The position numbers and the translations under genes were made by a program. A stretch of 64,000 nucleotides of DNA from Sclerodactyla briareus (Eukaryota; Echinodermata; Holothuroidea; Dendrochirotida; Sclerodactylidae): assembly GCA_026419785.1 (NCBI GenBank), contig JAODTK010000677.1:124001-188000 (forward strand), written 5' to 3'. Below, one piece after another: positions 46,335 to 59,228 of the stretch; positions within the stretch are counted from its first letter, which is position 1; every line of letters begins with the position of its first letter. Under the pieces are notes generated by a model. The model worked only from the letters and a program-made list of their open reading frames with translations. It did no database searches and was not told the DNA's origin.

Positions 46335-49300
46335 TTCTTACAATATTATTCAATCAGCCTTTTTCGATATGATTTAACTTCACGCAGTGCTCCCGACGTT
46401 CGCCTGCTCATCAATACTTTTTTCATGTTGTGCTTATTTACGAATATAAACTTAGTAAGATAATGCTAAATTTGGGTCTACATTTACCAGTCAGACGACC
46501 CCCGCGTCTTTCCTACTCTTCAATTGTATTTATGAAGGCGAGGCAAAATATGTACACAAAGTTAATTATTATCAAAATCTCACAAAAAGTTGTACCTTTA
46601 TCTGCGGATTTGTACTTTCTGGTGTTCCTGCTGATCGTTAAAAAAAACCTTCGCAAGTTACGTTGCTATTGACCTGGTCCTGTAGGCTCGTCTTGAATCA
46701 ACCGTACGCTTTTACTGCAGTTCTGTACAGTAAATGCTTCGCGTCGATCAGCGAAAAAAACACATGTTTCGGAGTATTAACCGCTGTATTGTCCCTCGTA
46801 GTTTTATACACCTGTCACAGCTCAATCGTGTGCGGCGCATAAAATTACGATCTGTGTAGTGCGCGGAGTCTGCTGGACTGCTAATGAGTCAATGAGGGCG
46901 AGATGTAAACTAATAATTTTTTGACACGTACTCAAGAAATGCATGAGCAATTTTATGCCTCGCCGTGAGAGCGGAATCGGTACCGAATGCGTGAGTCGCA
47001 CGCGATGCGTGAGACTCGGCAGCCCTGGACACAACGTCGGAAATCGTTGCCAGAAACGAAACATAAGTGTACCCAGGCTCGGCCTAGGCCTAATTAACTA
47101 AAGACAAAGGAAATTGGGGGCTCTTCGTGAACAGCGCCTAGCTTCGGGGCTTATGACCGACACCTCAGCCTATCCCTACCTTCCTTTAATGTTGAGATGA
47201 AGGCCAGTGCTGCCTGGACAGCAGTTTCCTCCCCCAGTGCGGAATCCAAGTGGCCTAGTTGGTACTCATTACTGCTGAGCAGGCCCCACGCACCAGCACA
47301 GAATTAACTGGCCCCCCGCAATGAGTGGTAGCTGGCGCGATAAATTGAGAAGTTCGTGACACCAAACTTTCCCCCCCGATTACTCACACCTAATTATTCA
47401 CATACTATGAACAAGCACCATCGAAATCCCTTCCACTTTGTAAACATGTGTGTTTAGGCAGCCATATCACTACTGTGAGTGCTATACCCAGTGCAACAGT
47501 GAAAACTTTCCTTTTCCAATGCCTAGTCGTCATGGTCAGGATTGTTGATAATTCTAGTATATTCAATCGAATTGTCATACTGCTTTATTTTTTGCAGTTT
47601 TTTGCTATGTTGCACCCATGATTTGTAAATTTTTCATGTATTTTGCATTAGGAAAGAGTAAAACATTGAACATTTCCGTTTTTGACGCAATCTGTCGAAA
47701 TTTGCAGGGATTTCTGATACAGGAATGTTTTACATTCGAATCAGCGCGCCCATGGTCCGCCTATTGTATAAGCAGTTCCCCACGCTGTGCGAGTCATGAT
47801 ATCGTTTGAGTCATGGTAACCGTTAACTATACTCCCCTGTTCGAGCCTGCATCATTGGCGTGTGCATGTTTTGCACAGTACAAAATATAATGAAATGAGC
47901 TTCAGGATCTCTTGTGCTGACTGGATGGAAATGGTATTTAAAGGACCGATCTGAAAAGTTTTGAGACATGTCAAGAAAGCTGTCGAAGCAGACAAGTGAT
48001 ATATTTAGGCAGGTGCCAACCACAGGGTCGCGCATACGTAGCGTCAAGAAAAACTTAGTGTTGACAGACCCCCAGATTGCAGGGAATGGCGTTCCTTGTG
48101 CCTTATGGGACAGTAGCGCATTCCTAAGTTTGAAAGATCTTCATTTTAGGAAGGTTCTCCCAAAAACTATCGTCTTAGTAATCAATTCAGTTTTTGTTTT
48201 GCGTGGGTTGCTGTATTTCCTGAATACGTGCAGGAGGTTAGGTCCTGAAGGAAGCAATGGAAATGGGCAATGGCAACAACCAGACTTTTCCGCACGTGAA
48301 TGCGAGAATTTTGCAGGATCAATTGACCAACGACATGGGCCCGGACCCCTCTCTGACCTTCAACTTAGATATGCCGAGATTTTTTACTCCAAGATTAACA
48401 ACCCCCCCCTTTTTATCTTCTTTGGCGGACCACAGGCGCAATGGGAGGACACTCCAAGTGGGGCCAGGCAGGTGCCAATGAGTAACCCGAAAATTTTATT
48501 ACACTTTCAGACATTCCATCGGAAAGTCGGCCATCTTCGGAAAATGGACTTCACTGCATTTTTTATCATGTCTTGCACAATTCTGGTGTTCCTTGGCCGA
48601 ATCTTCGATGGCTAGTTTTGGGGCTCCGCCCTCACCCATGTGCCTGCCCCCTTAGTAGATGCACCCTGCATGGGACCTAATTTCAACAAGTGGTCGCCCC
48701 CCATAAATTGATTGCTGAATCTTAAATTTGCAATAAACTCCTATTCCACAAATCCACGAGTCCTGCCAGGTGGTTGACTTACCTTACCCCCTCCCCCATC
48801 CGCCTCAACCGTCCTTCCCTTCCATAAACAACGATCACAACTTTTGGGTGAAAATTCAGGGATATTTTAATTTAAGCGTTTTCTTCACTTGAATTTTTGG
48901 TTATTCCTTGCTGACTTGGAAACTATGCAGTCCATGACAGTGTGGTGTGTCTATGCGTGTGATTATTGCTTATCAGGTGAACTAATTTACAAAATTTTAC
49001 ATTTTTCCATTCCCATGGAGTTTGATTAGGTTGGATTTTCTCTCAAAGTTATCCAAACTACAAATCTACAACCCAACTGATAATGAGCTGGTGATTGCCA
49101 TGTTTCTAAAGGTAAAAACCCCTGATCGCCTTGTTTTTCTCAAATATCGTCAATGTCATACCTGCTGGACAGGCCTCCCCGAGTGGCATAAAATTCATAA
49201 ATATGGTTGAAAAGGGGCAGGTAGCATGAAATTGACGGGTAAAATCATAACAATCATAAAATTGTGTAAAAATGATTTGTGGATTGCTTTCAAATATCTT

Positions 49301-49830
49301 TCTCATCCCTTTAATGCCTGAAATGTCATGGTGTGTAGGCTACATATTTACTCCACATAGCGCACAGTTGGGATACCGCTTTGTGCCTTCAATATTGCTT
49401 CCTCATGTGTTACTACATGCAACACTGTCAATGTTCAGGCACAGTACCTAGGCCTATGGAGGATTTCAAATGAAAGCAATGTCATCTGATGCTGTTTATT
49501 TGAACATAAATACATGAACCATGACCTAGACATTCTTCATTTATAAAATAGTCTAGTCACACCCTTCTCTTCTCCCTCCCTATTCAAACTCCCCCTTCCT
49601 AGTCTAATGCCCCCTTAGAGAAGTATCAGTTTACCACCTCTTTGAATCACTGCACCTATTAATTGTGAATTATTAGATTGAGTATAGGCTGCATGTGGTA
49701 TAGCTCATATTATTAGCTTATCACTGCCCATCAGAATTGGTTACAAAATGCTCCTCTCCCATTCCCTTTCCCACATGGATAATGAATGAAACTTGTCCCC
49801 CCCCCCCCCCAATGATGACCAAGTGAAGGG
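46335..49830. other. no gene recognised
   Basis: This stretch contains the longest open frame of the window outside the repeats (215 codons, plus strand, 47968-48615). Its translation shows no domain, no signal peptide, no splice context and no family I know, so it is treated as chance. Confidence 0.4.
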
Positions 49831-49836
49831 TCCTCT

Positions 49837-50560
49837 GGGGTGTTTTTAGAAATTGAGGTCAAGGTCATCTAGGGATCAGTTTTGGCCATTTTGGGACCGT
49901 ATTGCCCAATGCTTCTCTTGCGATTAAGTTGATTTTGTTCATAATGGTCAGTATTGTCATATAACCAGTCATACCTTGGTTGTTCGAGGGATTTCAAAAG
50001 ATCATTATGGGTGTATTTGATCCCAAAGGTTATTTTGGGGGTCAAATGCCAAAATGTTCCATTCCTATACAATTGAATGGGTGATCATGATAGATGGTCA
50101 ATGTCTCACTGTGACCGTGGGCATATGGGGTGTTCAGCGAAATTGTGGTCGCGGGTGCTTTAAGTGGTCCACAAAAAGGGTCATTTGTGGTCAACAGTCA
50201 AATGATCCCCTATAGATTGATTTTGGACTATTATTAGATATCGTCAATGCATGACCAATGGTACACGTGGGTTGTTTCTGAAATTTGGGGTCAGTGGTCC
50301 TCTAGTTTCTCAATTTGACCCAAATGTTATTTGGTTGGGGTGAAAAGGTCAGATACACTCCTCTATAAGTTGATGTCATGTAGGTGCTCAGTGCCCATCA
50401 CTGACCATGGTGCACACAGTTCCCGGACAACTCCCACCCTGACATGTTTAGTCCTGCCCCTTTCTGACCAAAAAAAACACATTCCCGCTGAGGGTGAATT
50501 GCCCGTGTGGGAATTGGTCCGGTCACGGGTGCCTTGGGGTGTTCAGGAATTGAGGTCAAT
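49837..50560 (+). repeat. tandem repeat, about 140-bp unit, 5 copies
   Basis: GGGGTGTTTTTAGAAATTGA and variants recur at 49837, 49977, 50127, 50268 and 50535, with a TTCCCGGACAACTCCC variant at about 50416. Each is followed by GGTCA/GGTCATCTAG and a TTTGACCCCAAA-like part. Divergence between units is high. The part at 50405-50535 is shared with the palindrome-bearing repeat at 26325-26470. Confidence 0.7.
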
Positions 50561-50564
50561 TGAT

Positions 50565-52085
50565 GACCATTTATGAGACTGCACAAAATCTTGCTGCTTT
50601 TACAAGATGAAGTTGGCTTTCTTTTCAGTAAGTTTGTCAGTCATATAATTGACTATTTGGTTCCTATTTGAATGCCTTTTCAATCAAGTTTGTCGAAGAG
50701 CATTTGCTAATCAAGCACATCAGAGCTTCTATGGTTGTGGTTAGGCTGTTGCCCGTTGCATTTTTTGTTTCACAATCAGTCCAATTAACCTTTATAGATG
50801 GATAATACAGCTACCACCCTTGATGCTCGTGTTTATTCAAACAGGGTACTCTCGGTACAAGATTTAGCAGTAAATACCTTCCAACACCATCACTTGTCCA
50901 CCTAGGTCCTGTATGTTCCTTAATAAATTCCATTCTGTAAAGTAGTACCCATTTGAAAAGCAAATATTCTGCTCATCTTTCTGTAGTAAATTGCTGGCAG
51001 GCTAGGCATTCTCTGTGTTTTATCTTCACTTTGATCAGCAACGCAAAGTTCCTGTGTTTATCATAGCTTTTCAAACTCTTGCTCCCTGTGTTTGGCTTGA
51101 GGGAAAGGGGCCCATCTGAGGCGCAGGTGTTGTTTGCAAATGTTAGCATATGTTATTACACTCTAGCTATTAGATTAGTCAACTTCAAACTCGGTGTGTT
51201 TTTCAGAGCAGAGCTGTTGGTTGTACTTTTTTACTTTTCATACAAGTTGCCAACTTGGTAAACTTACAGATGGCTGGACATGAACAATGGTTTGAACTAC
51301 TGAACCCGGTGCTCTGGTTTTCTTGTCAGTATCCCCAGCCATATAGGGCTATCTCGGTAGGCTTCTAAAGAGTCAGTCCCAAACTTCATTAGTGAGTAAG
51401 TGACCTTATCTTCAATTTCCAAATGCTTTCCAGAAAATGTGAAAGGAGGCATGTGGAAATCATTCCAATGTTTTTGCTCAAAAACTCCACACCCATTGTT
51501 GTTTTGGTGATCCTACCATGAATTTTTTGAAGGCCTACTTTACCTTTTTTCCCACCAAGATCCGCGGTTGAATTGCCAATAATTGGAAAAGACCCTTACT
51601 GTGAATCTTGGGTGGGAGAATTCCCTAGGTCAAGAGTGTCCAGGTGATACCACCCTGCAATACTGTACTAGAGTAAAAAATTCAGAATTGTTGCCCTGGT
51701 CTTTCTCATGACGATCACAATTGTAGAGCATCTGATCCTTAAAGAACTTCGAAAGGACAGTCAGTCATGCATAATGGTCCCCACCTTTCTTAAGAGCCAC
51801 CAGAATTGGCGCTAAACCTGTTATGTATATTATTTTTTTCCACACCAATTGCCCAATTAATCAATTTAATTGATTATAGAATTGTGGGCCCACGCGAATT
51901 GCATTGCAGTATCGCGGATCGGAGTGGATCGACGCTCGCTACTAATTCCCATCCTTGAATCACCGAGTAGTTAGAAACTCCCATAGATGTTAATTTGTGC
52001 GATAAAAAGTTTTGCTGTCGCTCCTGTACCAGTACATAGGAGTGGCCGACTTGGTAGTTGAGTAACGCACTGTACTTTATCAGGG
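50565..52085. other. no coding sequence recognised; probable CNOT10 upstream region
   Basis: No gene is recognised. From about 51890 CpG words become more frequent (ATCGCGGATCGGAG, GATCGACGCTCGC), compatible with a promoter just 5' of the CNOT10 exons. No TATA box or mapped start supports this. Confidence 0.35.
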
Positions 52086-52101
52086 GTAATGCATTGTCAG
52101 A

Positions 52102-52112
52102 ATGCAGTCACA
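52102..52112 (+). CDS. CNOT10: candidate first coding exon of CNOT10
   Basis: ATGCAGTCACA is followed directly by a consensus donor GTAAGT (52113-52118). Joined to the acceptor at 53404 it stays in the frame that reads into the recognised CNOT10 N-terminal exon (M-Q-S-Q-C-R-Q-E-E). Such short N-terminal exons do occur, but this is only a phase and splice-signal argument. A different upstream start is equally possible. Confidence 0.25.
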
Positions 52113-53404
52113 GTAAGTAGGTGATACCACACGTGTTTCCAACGGGCTATGTAGTGAAACTAGTGCAACAGCATAGGGCGAGTAGCACGCAACATATAGC
52201 TTTGCCTGCAGTTTTATTATTACGTTACCATACGCTGCGATGGTCATGGCAGCTGGGTATTCCGCAAATAATGCAAGTACACAGCTCGCAACACACGTGG
52301 GGCAGTTTTATAAAAAAATCATTTTTCACAGTTTGCTGTTGAAGCCTGGCGTGTACTCGGCAGCGGCTTGGATTCGGCGAAACACACATAATCATATGTG
52401 TTGGGCTGTTGGCTATTTAATATGGGCTCCGTAATAGGCCCCTACTGTACTTTGAACTTAATACCGACTACAGATTGCGGTAGCCCACGGCATTTTCCCG
52501 CAACAACGAATCCCTTAGCCCGACTCAGGAGGGGGAACCGGCCTAACCGGCGCATAGGATTTTTTCGAGCCCGTTGTGTTCAGTGTTGGCAATAGTACCA
52601 TCTCTAAACCGACGGTTGATCAGAACATTTCAGACATCCCAATTTTGCCTTTCTAGTTGGATGAAACCACACAACCTTGCAGATAGCGCAGTATGAAATG
52701 GCCACTGCAGTACTGACTGATCCAAGAAAGAGAAATGGTTGTGATTGTTTTGCAGATCCTTTTTTGGGTAGTCCACTGTAAACTGAGTTGGTATGCCATT
52801 TCAAGATGGTCCAATGATGAGTGGGATACGAAGTACCTCTTGCATATTGGTATGTGTGATCTGATTGTTAGTGTTTTCTTTGAAAGAAACTTGCGGCTAA
52901 CTTGGAAGAAAGAATTTCATAATAGTCCGTTCATTTCCCTTCACCATGTGCATAGGCAGTCTGGGAGCCCTTGAGAAGGTGGACATGGCGAGAGGACGAT
53001 GCTCTGTGGCAGGCAGTTCAAAGTGGACAGCTTGGTATCATTCATTATGCCACAAATGTCTTTTTAGGTGGCTCTAGCACTGAAGCCAGTTGTTTGCACA
53101 GTATCCTCGAACTGTGGACGAACTTGCCGGAATAACTGACGAAATGTTGCAATTTTATTCACCATGACCATTGGCTTGGACCGGTTTACAGATGCCCTTT
53201 TTTTTCACCAGTTGTTGTTCTCAACAACAACAGCAATTTTACACGAAAATATGGCATAAAATGCCATGAAATTGCAAACCGTGGCATAAATAGCATAAAT
53301 CTCCATAAAATAGCATAAATTTATAAATAAATTTCCCCCAAACTTGCTGGTAGGCCGCTGCTGATTTTACACTAGCTTAACGTAGTCCTCTTTTCACTGA
53401 CCAG

Positions 53405-53636
53405 ATGCCGACAAGAAGAATTGTGGCAACATCATGATGAACGTGAGCTGCCAGCCTGCCAGGAGACGAGTTTGAGGCCAAGAATTACTCCGCCTGCATG
53501 GCCAAGCTGAGAGCCCTCAAACGCTCTCCTCTCCTCGATGACCCAAGATCCGCACAACATGGTTTTGGTCCCTCCATCAGTCGGGCTAAAATCACATGTA
53601 GAAACTTGAAGAAGGGACTCAGCAAGTCTGTATCAT
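53405..53636 (+). CDS. CNOT10: CNOT10 exon, N-terminal region
   Basis: CNOT10 is a TPR-rich subunit of the CCR4-NOT complex, which shortens mRNA poly(A) tails in the cytoplasm; with CNOT11 it forms a module on the CNOT1 N-terminus. Acceptor TCTTTTCACTGACCAG, donor GTGAGT at 53637. The exon reads QEELWQHHDERELPACQE, then EFEAKNYSACMAKLRALKRS and DDPR, then HNMVLV and HQSG in shifted frames, then KITCRNLKKGLSK. This follows the family order (.D.E+EL...A...F..+NY.AC+..L......DD......N.AV.EF..S....+NL...L...). At least three single-base frame changes are needed, so coding is disturbed or the bases are wrong. The identification is from memory of the vertebrate protein, supported by the next two exons. 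Confidence 0.78.
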
Positions 53637-55506
53637 GTGAGTACAACAGAACAGTAATTGAATTTATTTTGCAAAATTGTGGCGAATTCTTCAATCATCT
53701 GATTATTCTCTTTGGGATGTTATTGTGGGTCTTTTCGGGGTTCTTTCCTGAGATGTTGTCTTTCCTTACCATTTTTCACTGAACTGAACAGTGATCAGTT
53801 TCTTATGAAATTGATCGGTCCATATTCCGAGAGAATCTCCATTGCCATTCCAGGGCACAATTCACTGGATTACAGTACATAGCATTCTGTTAGTCAGATT
53901 GGCATGTTTGGCTATCAGTTCACTAGCTGCTTAGCATCTCTGTGAATGAACAATACACGTAGCTGAGAAATCCTATTGGTCTCAATCGACAACAGACATT
54001 AGCGGTCACTGATATTTGGTGTGTGCGTGTGTATGTGATGTGTGTCCTGCTTTCTCGTAGAGGATTTCTCAGAACCAGTAAGACAGTTAAGGATTTAGAT
54101 GAAATTGTGTATTTGTATCGGGGTGGGTGATGAACGCATCTGATTAGATTTGAGGAACAAAAGTCACGAATTAAGTAGGATAATTACTTATTTTATGTAA
54201 TTTGTGGTTAAGTTGTTAGCAAGACATGATGAGAACCGTAGGTACTATGGTGAGTTGGTTTTGCACATATGGCAGGATATATAAGGTAGATGAACTGCTG
54301 AGATTTTCAGCCTAAAATATGCTAATATTAATAATTGGCATGAATTGGTGAAATCTTTAAGTTCCACGGATTTGTGAATATGTTGAAACTTTCCAACAAA
54401 ATGATTCGGGGTCAATGGAGGTCATTCAGTGGGTGTGTAATTTAACCGTGAATACTTTGAACTCCACGTATGAGTAAGGTAGGACCATCCATGCCAATGT
54501 GACAGACCTTATCAAGCAGGACAGTCCTTTAAGCATCCTGTTGATTATACACAGTTTTTGAGGTTTCTCTGGCCATGGTTGAAAGGAGGCTGTTGTTTTG
54601 CATCTTAGAACTGAGTACTACAGGATGTGCCTAGAAAATTCAGACTTCTGGGTCTGCCTTGTCATGAAAGACTTTAGATATCTGTAAAGCACAGTATGGT
54701 ATGTAAGATATTAGGAAACTAGAGGAGAGAGTGCCAGGAAATATGGGCCGCCCAAATTGTCATGAGGCTGGGCTGAAAGGCCTGCATGGGCAATTCCTGA
54801 TTCTACAATATGACACATCCTGTCCATCTACTCACTCAATCAACTTTGCAGTGACACTTTTCTATCAGCACATCTGAGCAATAGCAGTCCAAATTCCGGA
54901 CAACTGCAGGCTTGGAATACAATGGAGGTTTTTCCGTGGAGAATGGAAAACTGTATATATAGGTCGAAACCCCCATTTCAATACGATGTTCCTATGTGAG
55001 GTTATCAGCTTCACAGTTTGGTCCATTACAGAAAATTGGGGAGATCCAATGGTACAATAATGGCATGACGTCACACTTGACACCCGGGATATTATGTTAA
55101 GTATTTCATTGTTTCTTTTGTTGGATAAGTCAACATTTAGTAAAAATTCCTCTGTTTGTTTTTCTCTAACCAAAGTAACCATCACCCCCTACCAACCACT
55201 GGGCAAATCCTCTCCTATAGACTAAATGCGTCTTGAAGTGGAATTAATGAGTGAATTTCAATATAAAACAAGATAGTTTTGTCATGGTTGTGCAAGATGA
55301 CATAATTGTATTATTGCATGATGGGATGCTTTTCGATCTTGCACAATACACATGCCAAACTTCAAGACTGTAGCTCCATAATGGAAGGTGTATTAACTTT
55401 GGTTTTGGACTGACCCATTCTGTTGTCCACCAGCTTATATATTACCTCTTATGTAATTTTATCCTGAGTTGTCCTTTAATATGGCCCTTTCCGTAATCCA
55501 CAATAG
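53637..55506 (+). other. CNOT10 intron
   Basis: Bounded by GTGAGT and an AATCCACAATAG acceptor. No other gene is recognised inside it, and no large repeat was identified. Confidence 0.6.
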
Positions 55507-55655
55507 GTCCATGTTGACCCTGAGAATGCCACGTCTGTGGCGGACCAGACCAGCCTATCCCTCTTCTTCAACTGTGGCTTGTTACTGTATCATCAGAGAC
55601 AGCATAACAGGCTATAAGGATACTCGAAAGCTCTTCCAAGTCATAGAACCTCTAG
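55507..55655 (+). CDS. CNOT10: CNOT10 exon, first TPR region
   Basis: This exon reads VHVDPENATSVADQTSLS then LFFNCGLLLYHQRQHN, followed after one lost base by IRILE and, after another, LFQVIEPL. It corresponds to the vertebrate CNOT10 stretch containing (Q)VH....ENS.L.YN.A..LYH.RQ......EKL.QFIEP. The acceptor is AATCCACAATAG and the donor is CTCTAG|GTAAGATT. The exon ends in phase 1 (G), and the next exon begins with AG, restoring a Glu codon (EPL-E-DML). That phase match supports the two-exon model. The 149-bp exon carries two single-base gaps. Confidence 0.85.
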
Positions 55656-57065
55656 GTAAGATTGTTTATCCCTGGATTCACCTTGATAGCCACCCTCTTG
55701 AGCTCTGAGCGTAATGGCGTTCGGAGATTTGATTGATTGATTTGGATGACTAACGGTTCAGGAAGCCAATGTGACTCATTAATGAACCCTAACCGAATTT
55801 CTTTATCGTGGATGACACCGCGACGACTCGCCTTCCCTCTTCTCGACTAGTTCAGCTGATATCGATGCAATAGTGACCAACCAATCCGGCTCCCGGGACT
55901 GCCTTTTTACGTGCCCATCCGACAGACGATCAGTGAATTCAACGACCTGACCATTTTTTCAGAACCTGGAGGAACGGGAGGTCGACGCGACTGCTCACAG
56001 CCCGACCCGACAGCCTATTGCAAGTGCCCCCGAAACAACCCCCCAAATTTTGGCCAGCCACTGCCAACGCAGACCAGGAACCTAAGAGCAGGAACACCCC
56101 GTCGAACTGCAAGTATAGCCACTTCTGAAAAACCCCTGTCTGGTCGGCTGAAATCAAACCCGGACCCGTTGCATGCCAAAGCGACACTGATAACCGCTTT
56201 AACGATTTCCGATACAAGGCCATGCCCCTTTAAGTCTACATTTCAACGTCTGTACATAATTATAGAATTCTTCACAACCCCTCCTATTAATTATCCACAT
56301 TTTGGAATTTGGAACTATTGATAGAAGGAGCATCAGACAAGCAGTTCTTTCTTGAATGTGTTATTGTTCGGGCTCTCTTCGGCACTTTGTTACAGCAGGA
56401 GTTTTATGGAGTAAACATATTGCCCTATTCCAAGCACTTTTTTTGGGCTGGCCTATAACATTCCTAAGAGTCTACTGGTCTCACCTCACTTTTGCTCACC
56501 ATATGTCATTACTTACTCAATTTGGACTATCCGGACCAATGGCAGTGAATGATATGAATGTTGCCATTGAGTGTGCATGTAGTAATTGTTGGTTGTATTC
56601 ATCTTCTCTGTGATGAGTGTAAGTCATTTCTTTTCTAATGAGTGCTTGTATTCATATTTTACTTCCTAAAATTTCATTCAATCAGATCCCTATTCCCGTG
56701 GTGACAGAGTCTTGTTCAGGGTTTTCCATTTGTCTAGTATACTACAGAATGATTTGTAATCTTCAAAGCCAAGTTCTTTGACCGTGGACTGGCTATTTCA
56801 TCTCACTTAAGTTCATACATGTATGTGACCCATATGATCATGATTCTAGGGGGCCCTGGCTCACATGATCCTGTTTTCTTGTTGCCCTGGACAAGAACTA
56901 ATGGTGTCCATATGGGTTTGGCAATGGAGAGGGTAATAGTTTTGCTTCTTGTAATACCCCTGGCCAACGTATTTTACTCCTCCCCACCCAGTTGCTAACT
57001 GTGACGTGTTTTAAAAACTAATAAATCGGAGCACGGAGGGGCTCCATAGAGTATAGTGCTCAGCA

Positions 57066-57236
57066 TTGTTTGGAGGGCTCTCGCGGCCGGCCTCGGGCCT
57101 CGAGGCCGCCTGATGCCGTTGTTTGGCTGCCTCGGCCTCGGAGCTTCCCGCCTCGGCCTCGGAGCTTCCCGCCTCGGCCTCGGAGCTTCCTGCCTCGGAT
57201 TTTGTGCCGAGGGCCGGGTCGAGGGCCGGAAAAATA
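57066..57236. repeat. GC-rich 21-bp minisatellite block
   Basis: Three tandem copies of GCCTCGGCCTCGGAGCTTCC(C/T) (57132-57194) lie within a GGCCTCGGGCCTCGAGGCC-rich segment. The minus strand encodes repeated GSSEAEA for a short way, because 21 bp equals 7 codons. The block stands out sharply from AT-rich flanks. Confidence 0.85.
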
Positions 57237-58236
57237 TTTTTCGCTATTAACATAACGAAAAACTGAAAATTTTATGTCACAAATGCGCTCCAAAATTTGT
57301 TTGAATTTCGCGACAATTTGAACTAACGTTATCATATCTCGTTATCATCCAAAAAACTGCCGATAAAATGCTGTTGGCGCTGTGCTCGACCCGCCGTGCA
57401 ATTCCCCAGTGCAGTGCTAGAGGCCCGCTGCCTAGCGAGCTCGCTGGCCATGGACATCTTACAGTACTGGAATGCACTTGCATTGGCAAAGTGCACCATA
57501 CGCTAGTTCGCTTAGGGTACAAAGCGCGATCCTGCACTGTCGCGGCCACGCGTGACACTCACTCACCGATCGCCCCCTTACTTCGTAGTAGAAGTTGCGA
57601 GGTGAAATTCTAGTCCTCCAATGCAAAAAACTGTGCTAAGCCGGGACCAATAAATCCGAAGTAATGGTCTGTTCTGCGATCGTGAATTATTTTATACTTC
57701 AATATAACTTTATATTTATAACCTGACCCTGTAGTCTGTAGTGTGTCATGAGAAAGTCACCCCAATATATTTGAATTCCTCATGCATTATATCCCCCACA
57801 TGGGGAATATGGTTCTGTCTTCGCCATCGCCGCGCCCACGACGGAGATTTTTCATGTTGCGCGATAACTCTCCAAAGAATTGTCAGGAATACTTGAACTT
57901 TGCACACTGTTTATTCGAATAAAAATCTCGATGAGTTCAGCAATGGGGTCGCCCCACTCCCACGAGGGCGGGCATCCTGTTTTTTTGACGGTACTTTTTT
58001 TAGCGCTGATTTGGCGCGTTTTGGAACATGGCGATCGTTTTAAAAAACTACCTTTCGTGTAGCCTCATGGACCCACCGATTCAGTCGTTATCGAATGAGA
58101 TCGACATTGTCTCTCCCGGCCCAGTGAGTTGCTGCAAATATTTGGATAATACGTTTGTGGTGCAACGCAAGGCGATGGTGTAGTTTTAGTTTATGGTTGG
58201 ACTTAGTCGAAGGAATTATTGCAGTCATGACAGTGT

Positions 58237-58241
58237 GGTGG

Positions 58242-58273
<32 letters not shown>

Positions 58274-58333
58274 GTTGTGTGCGTGCGTGGTGCGTGCGTG
58301 CTGTGCGTGCGTGCGTGCGTTTTTTTTTTTTTT
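58237..58333. repeat. GT/GCGT microsatellite plus T run
   Basis: (GT)n grades into GGGTGGGTGTGTTGTGTGCG and (TGCG)n units and ends in 13 T. The apparent proteins on both strands here (V/C-rich or H/T-rich) are only low-complexity translation. Confidence 0.9.
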
Positions 58334-58377
58334 GCTTGCTGTGCGGGCGTGTGGTGTGAGCTGGCTTGTTTTAACCA

Positions 58378-58502
58378 CGTGATATCTCGACTCCACCTTG
58401 GTGATAAGCTCATACTTGGTATGTGGGTTCCCCATATGAGTATATGATCCCTATGGTTTTTCGGTCATCAGGTTAAAGGTAATATGAGGTCACCAACTCA
58501 GG
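58378..58502 (+). repeat. GAGGTCA-type repeat fragment
   Basis: GTGATATCTCGACTCCA, CATACTTGGTATGTGGGTTC, CCCATATGAGTATATGATCC and TATGAGGTCACC follow the same series as the repeat at 12190-12560. Confidence 0.55.
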
Positions 58503-59112
58503 GCCGTCGACTTGTATCACTAAAGCCTCTGGGCTCTTGGTTTAGTTTGTTGTTCGGTTCGAGTCACTGTATGATTGGTATTCGATATTGAGATGAATGT
58601 ATGCCTAGCCAAGATGGGATTTTAAAATTTAAATGTAACTTTTATAGTTAAAAAATTAGGTGTAGTACACACATTGATTGGATGGGCAGGTTTCTATGAT
58701 TAAATCCACAGCCCTTCGTGGAAGCCAGATGGTTGCAGCACGAATCAAGGACTCTGCTTCTCCCCAGATGATGGAATACTTGAGGTTTTCAAAAATGCAG
58801 TGCAGTGTCCTTAGCTTCTTAGGCTAGTACCTGTCTGCTGTGGCACTTATTAGAGTCATATGAAAGAGTGTATTTATTGTGATGGTATAATTAAGCATTC
58901 ATATTTTTTCATTGAGTGGTGACTGACTCAAGAATTATAAAATTGGTTGCATATACTTTTGCTTTTTCAGTCCTCATTTTCGGGACTTCAACATTTCTGT
59001 CTCCATATATTAATCATAATGACTAGCTGTAGCCATGGGGAAGGCGACAAAACCCAAAATGACTTATGTATTCGAACACTGGTAATTCAAATGTCTGCTG
59101 TATTTATTATTG

Positions 59113-59228
59113 CCCGGCCTCGGCCGGCCCGGAAGGTGTTGTGGCGTCGGCCTCGTGGGTGCGGCCTCGGCCTCGGGGGGGGTGGGTGCGCCTCGGCCTC
59201 GGGCTTGCCTCGACTTGCAGCGGCGCTC
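59113..59228. repeat. second GCCTCGG-rich block
   Basis: GCCCGGCCTCGGCCGGCCCG, GGCCTCGGCCTCGGGGGGGG and CGCCTCGGCCTCGGG resemble the 57.1-kb block but are less regular. It lies in the same intron. Overlapping frames on both strands reflect only the GC bias. Confidence 0.75.

Noticed and set aside
47968-48615. 215-codon plus-strand open frame, the longest outside repeats
   Set aside because: No domain, transmembrane or signal pattern, no splice context and no family resemblance. A frame of this length is expected by chance in 64 kb read in six frames.
55971-56105. Extra exon after CATTTTTTCAG reading NLEEREVDATAHSP
   Set aside because: It ends in a stop after about 43 codons, has no donor and does not match CNOT10, whose next segment is clearly at 59714.
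57368-57613. 81-codon plus-strand frame in a CpG-richer stretch
   Set aside because: A minus-strand frame of similar length overlaps it; both reflect base composition. It lies in the CNOT10 intron.
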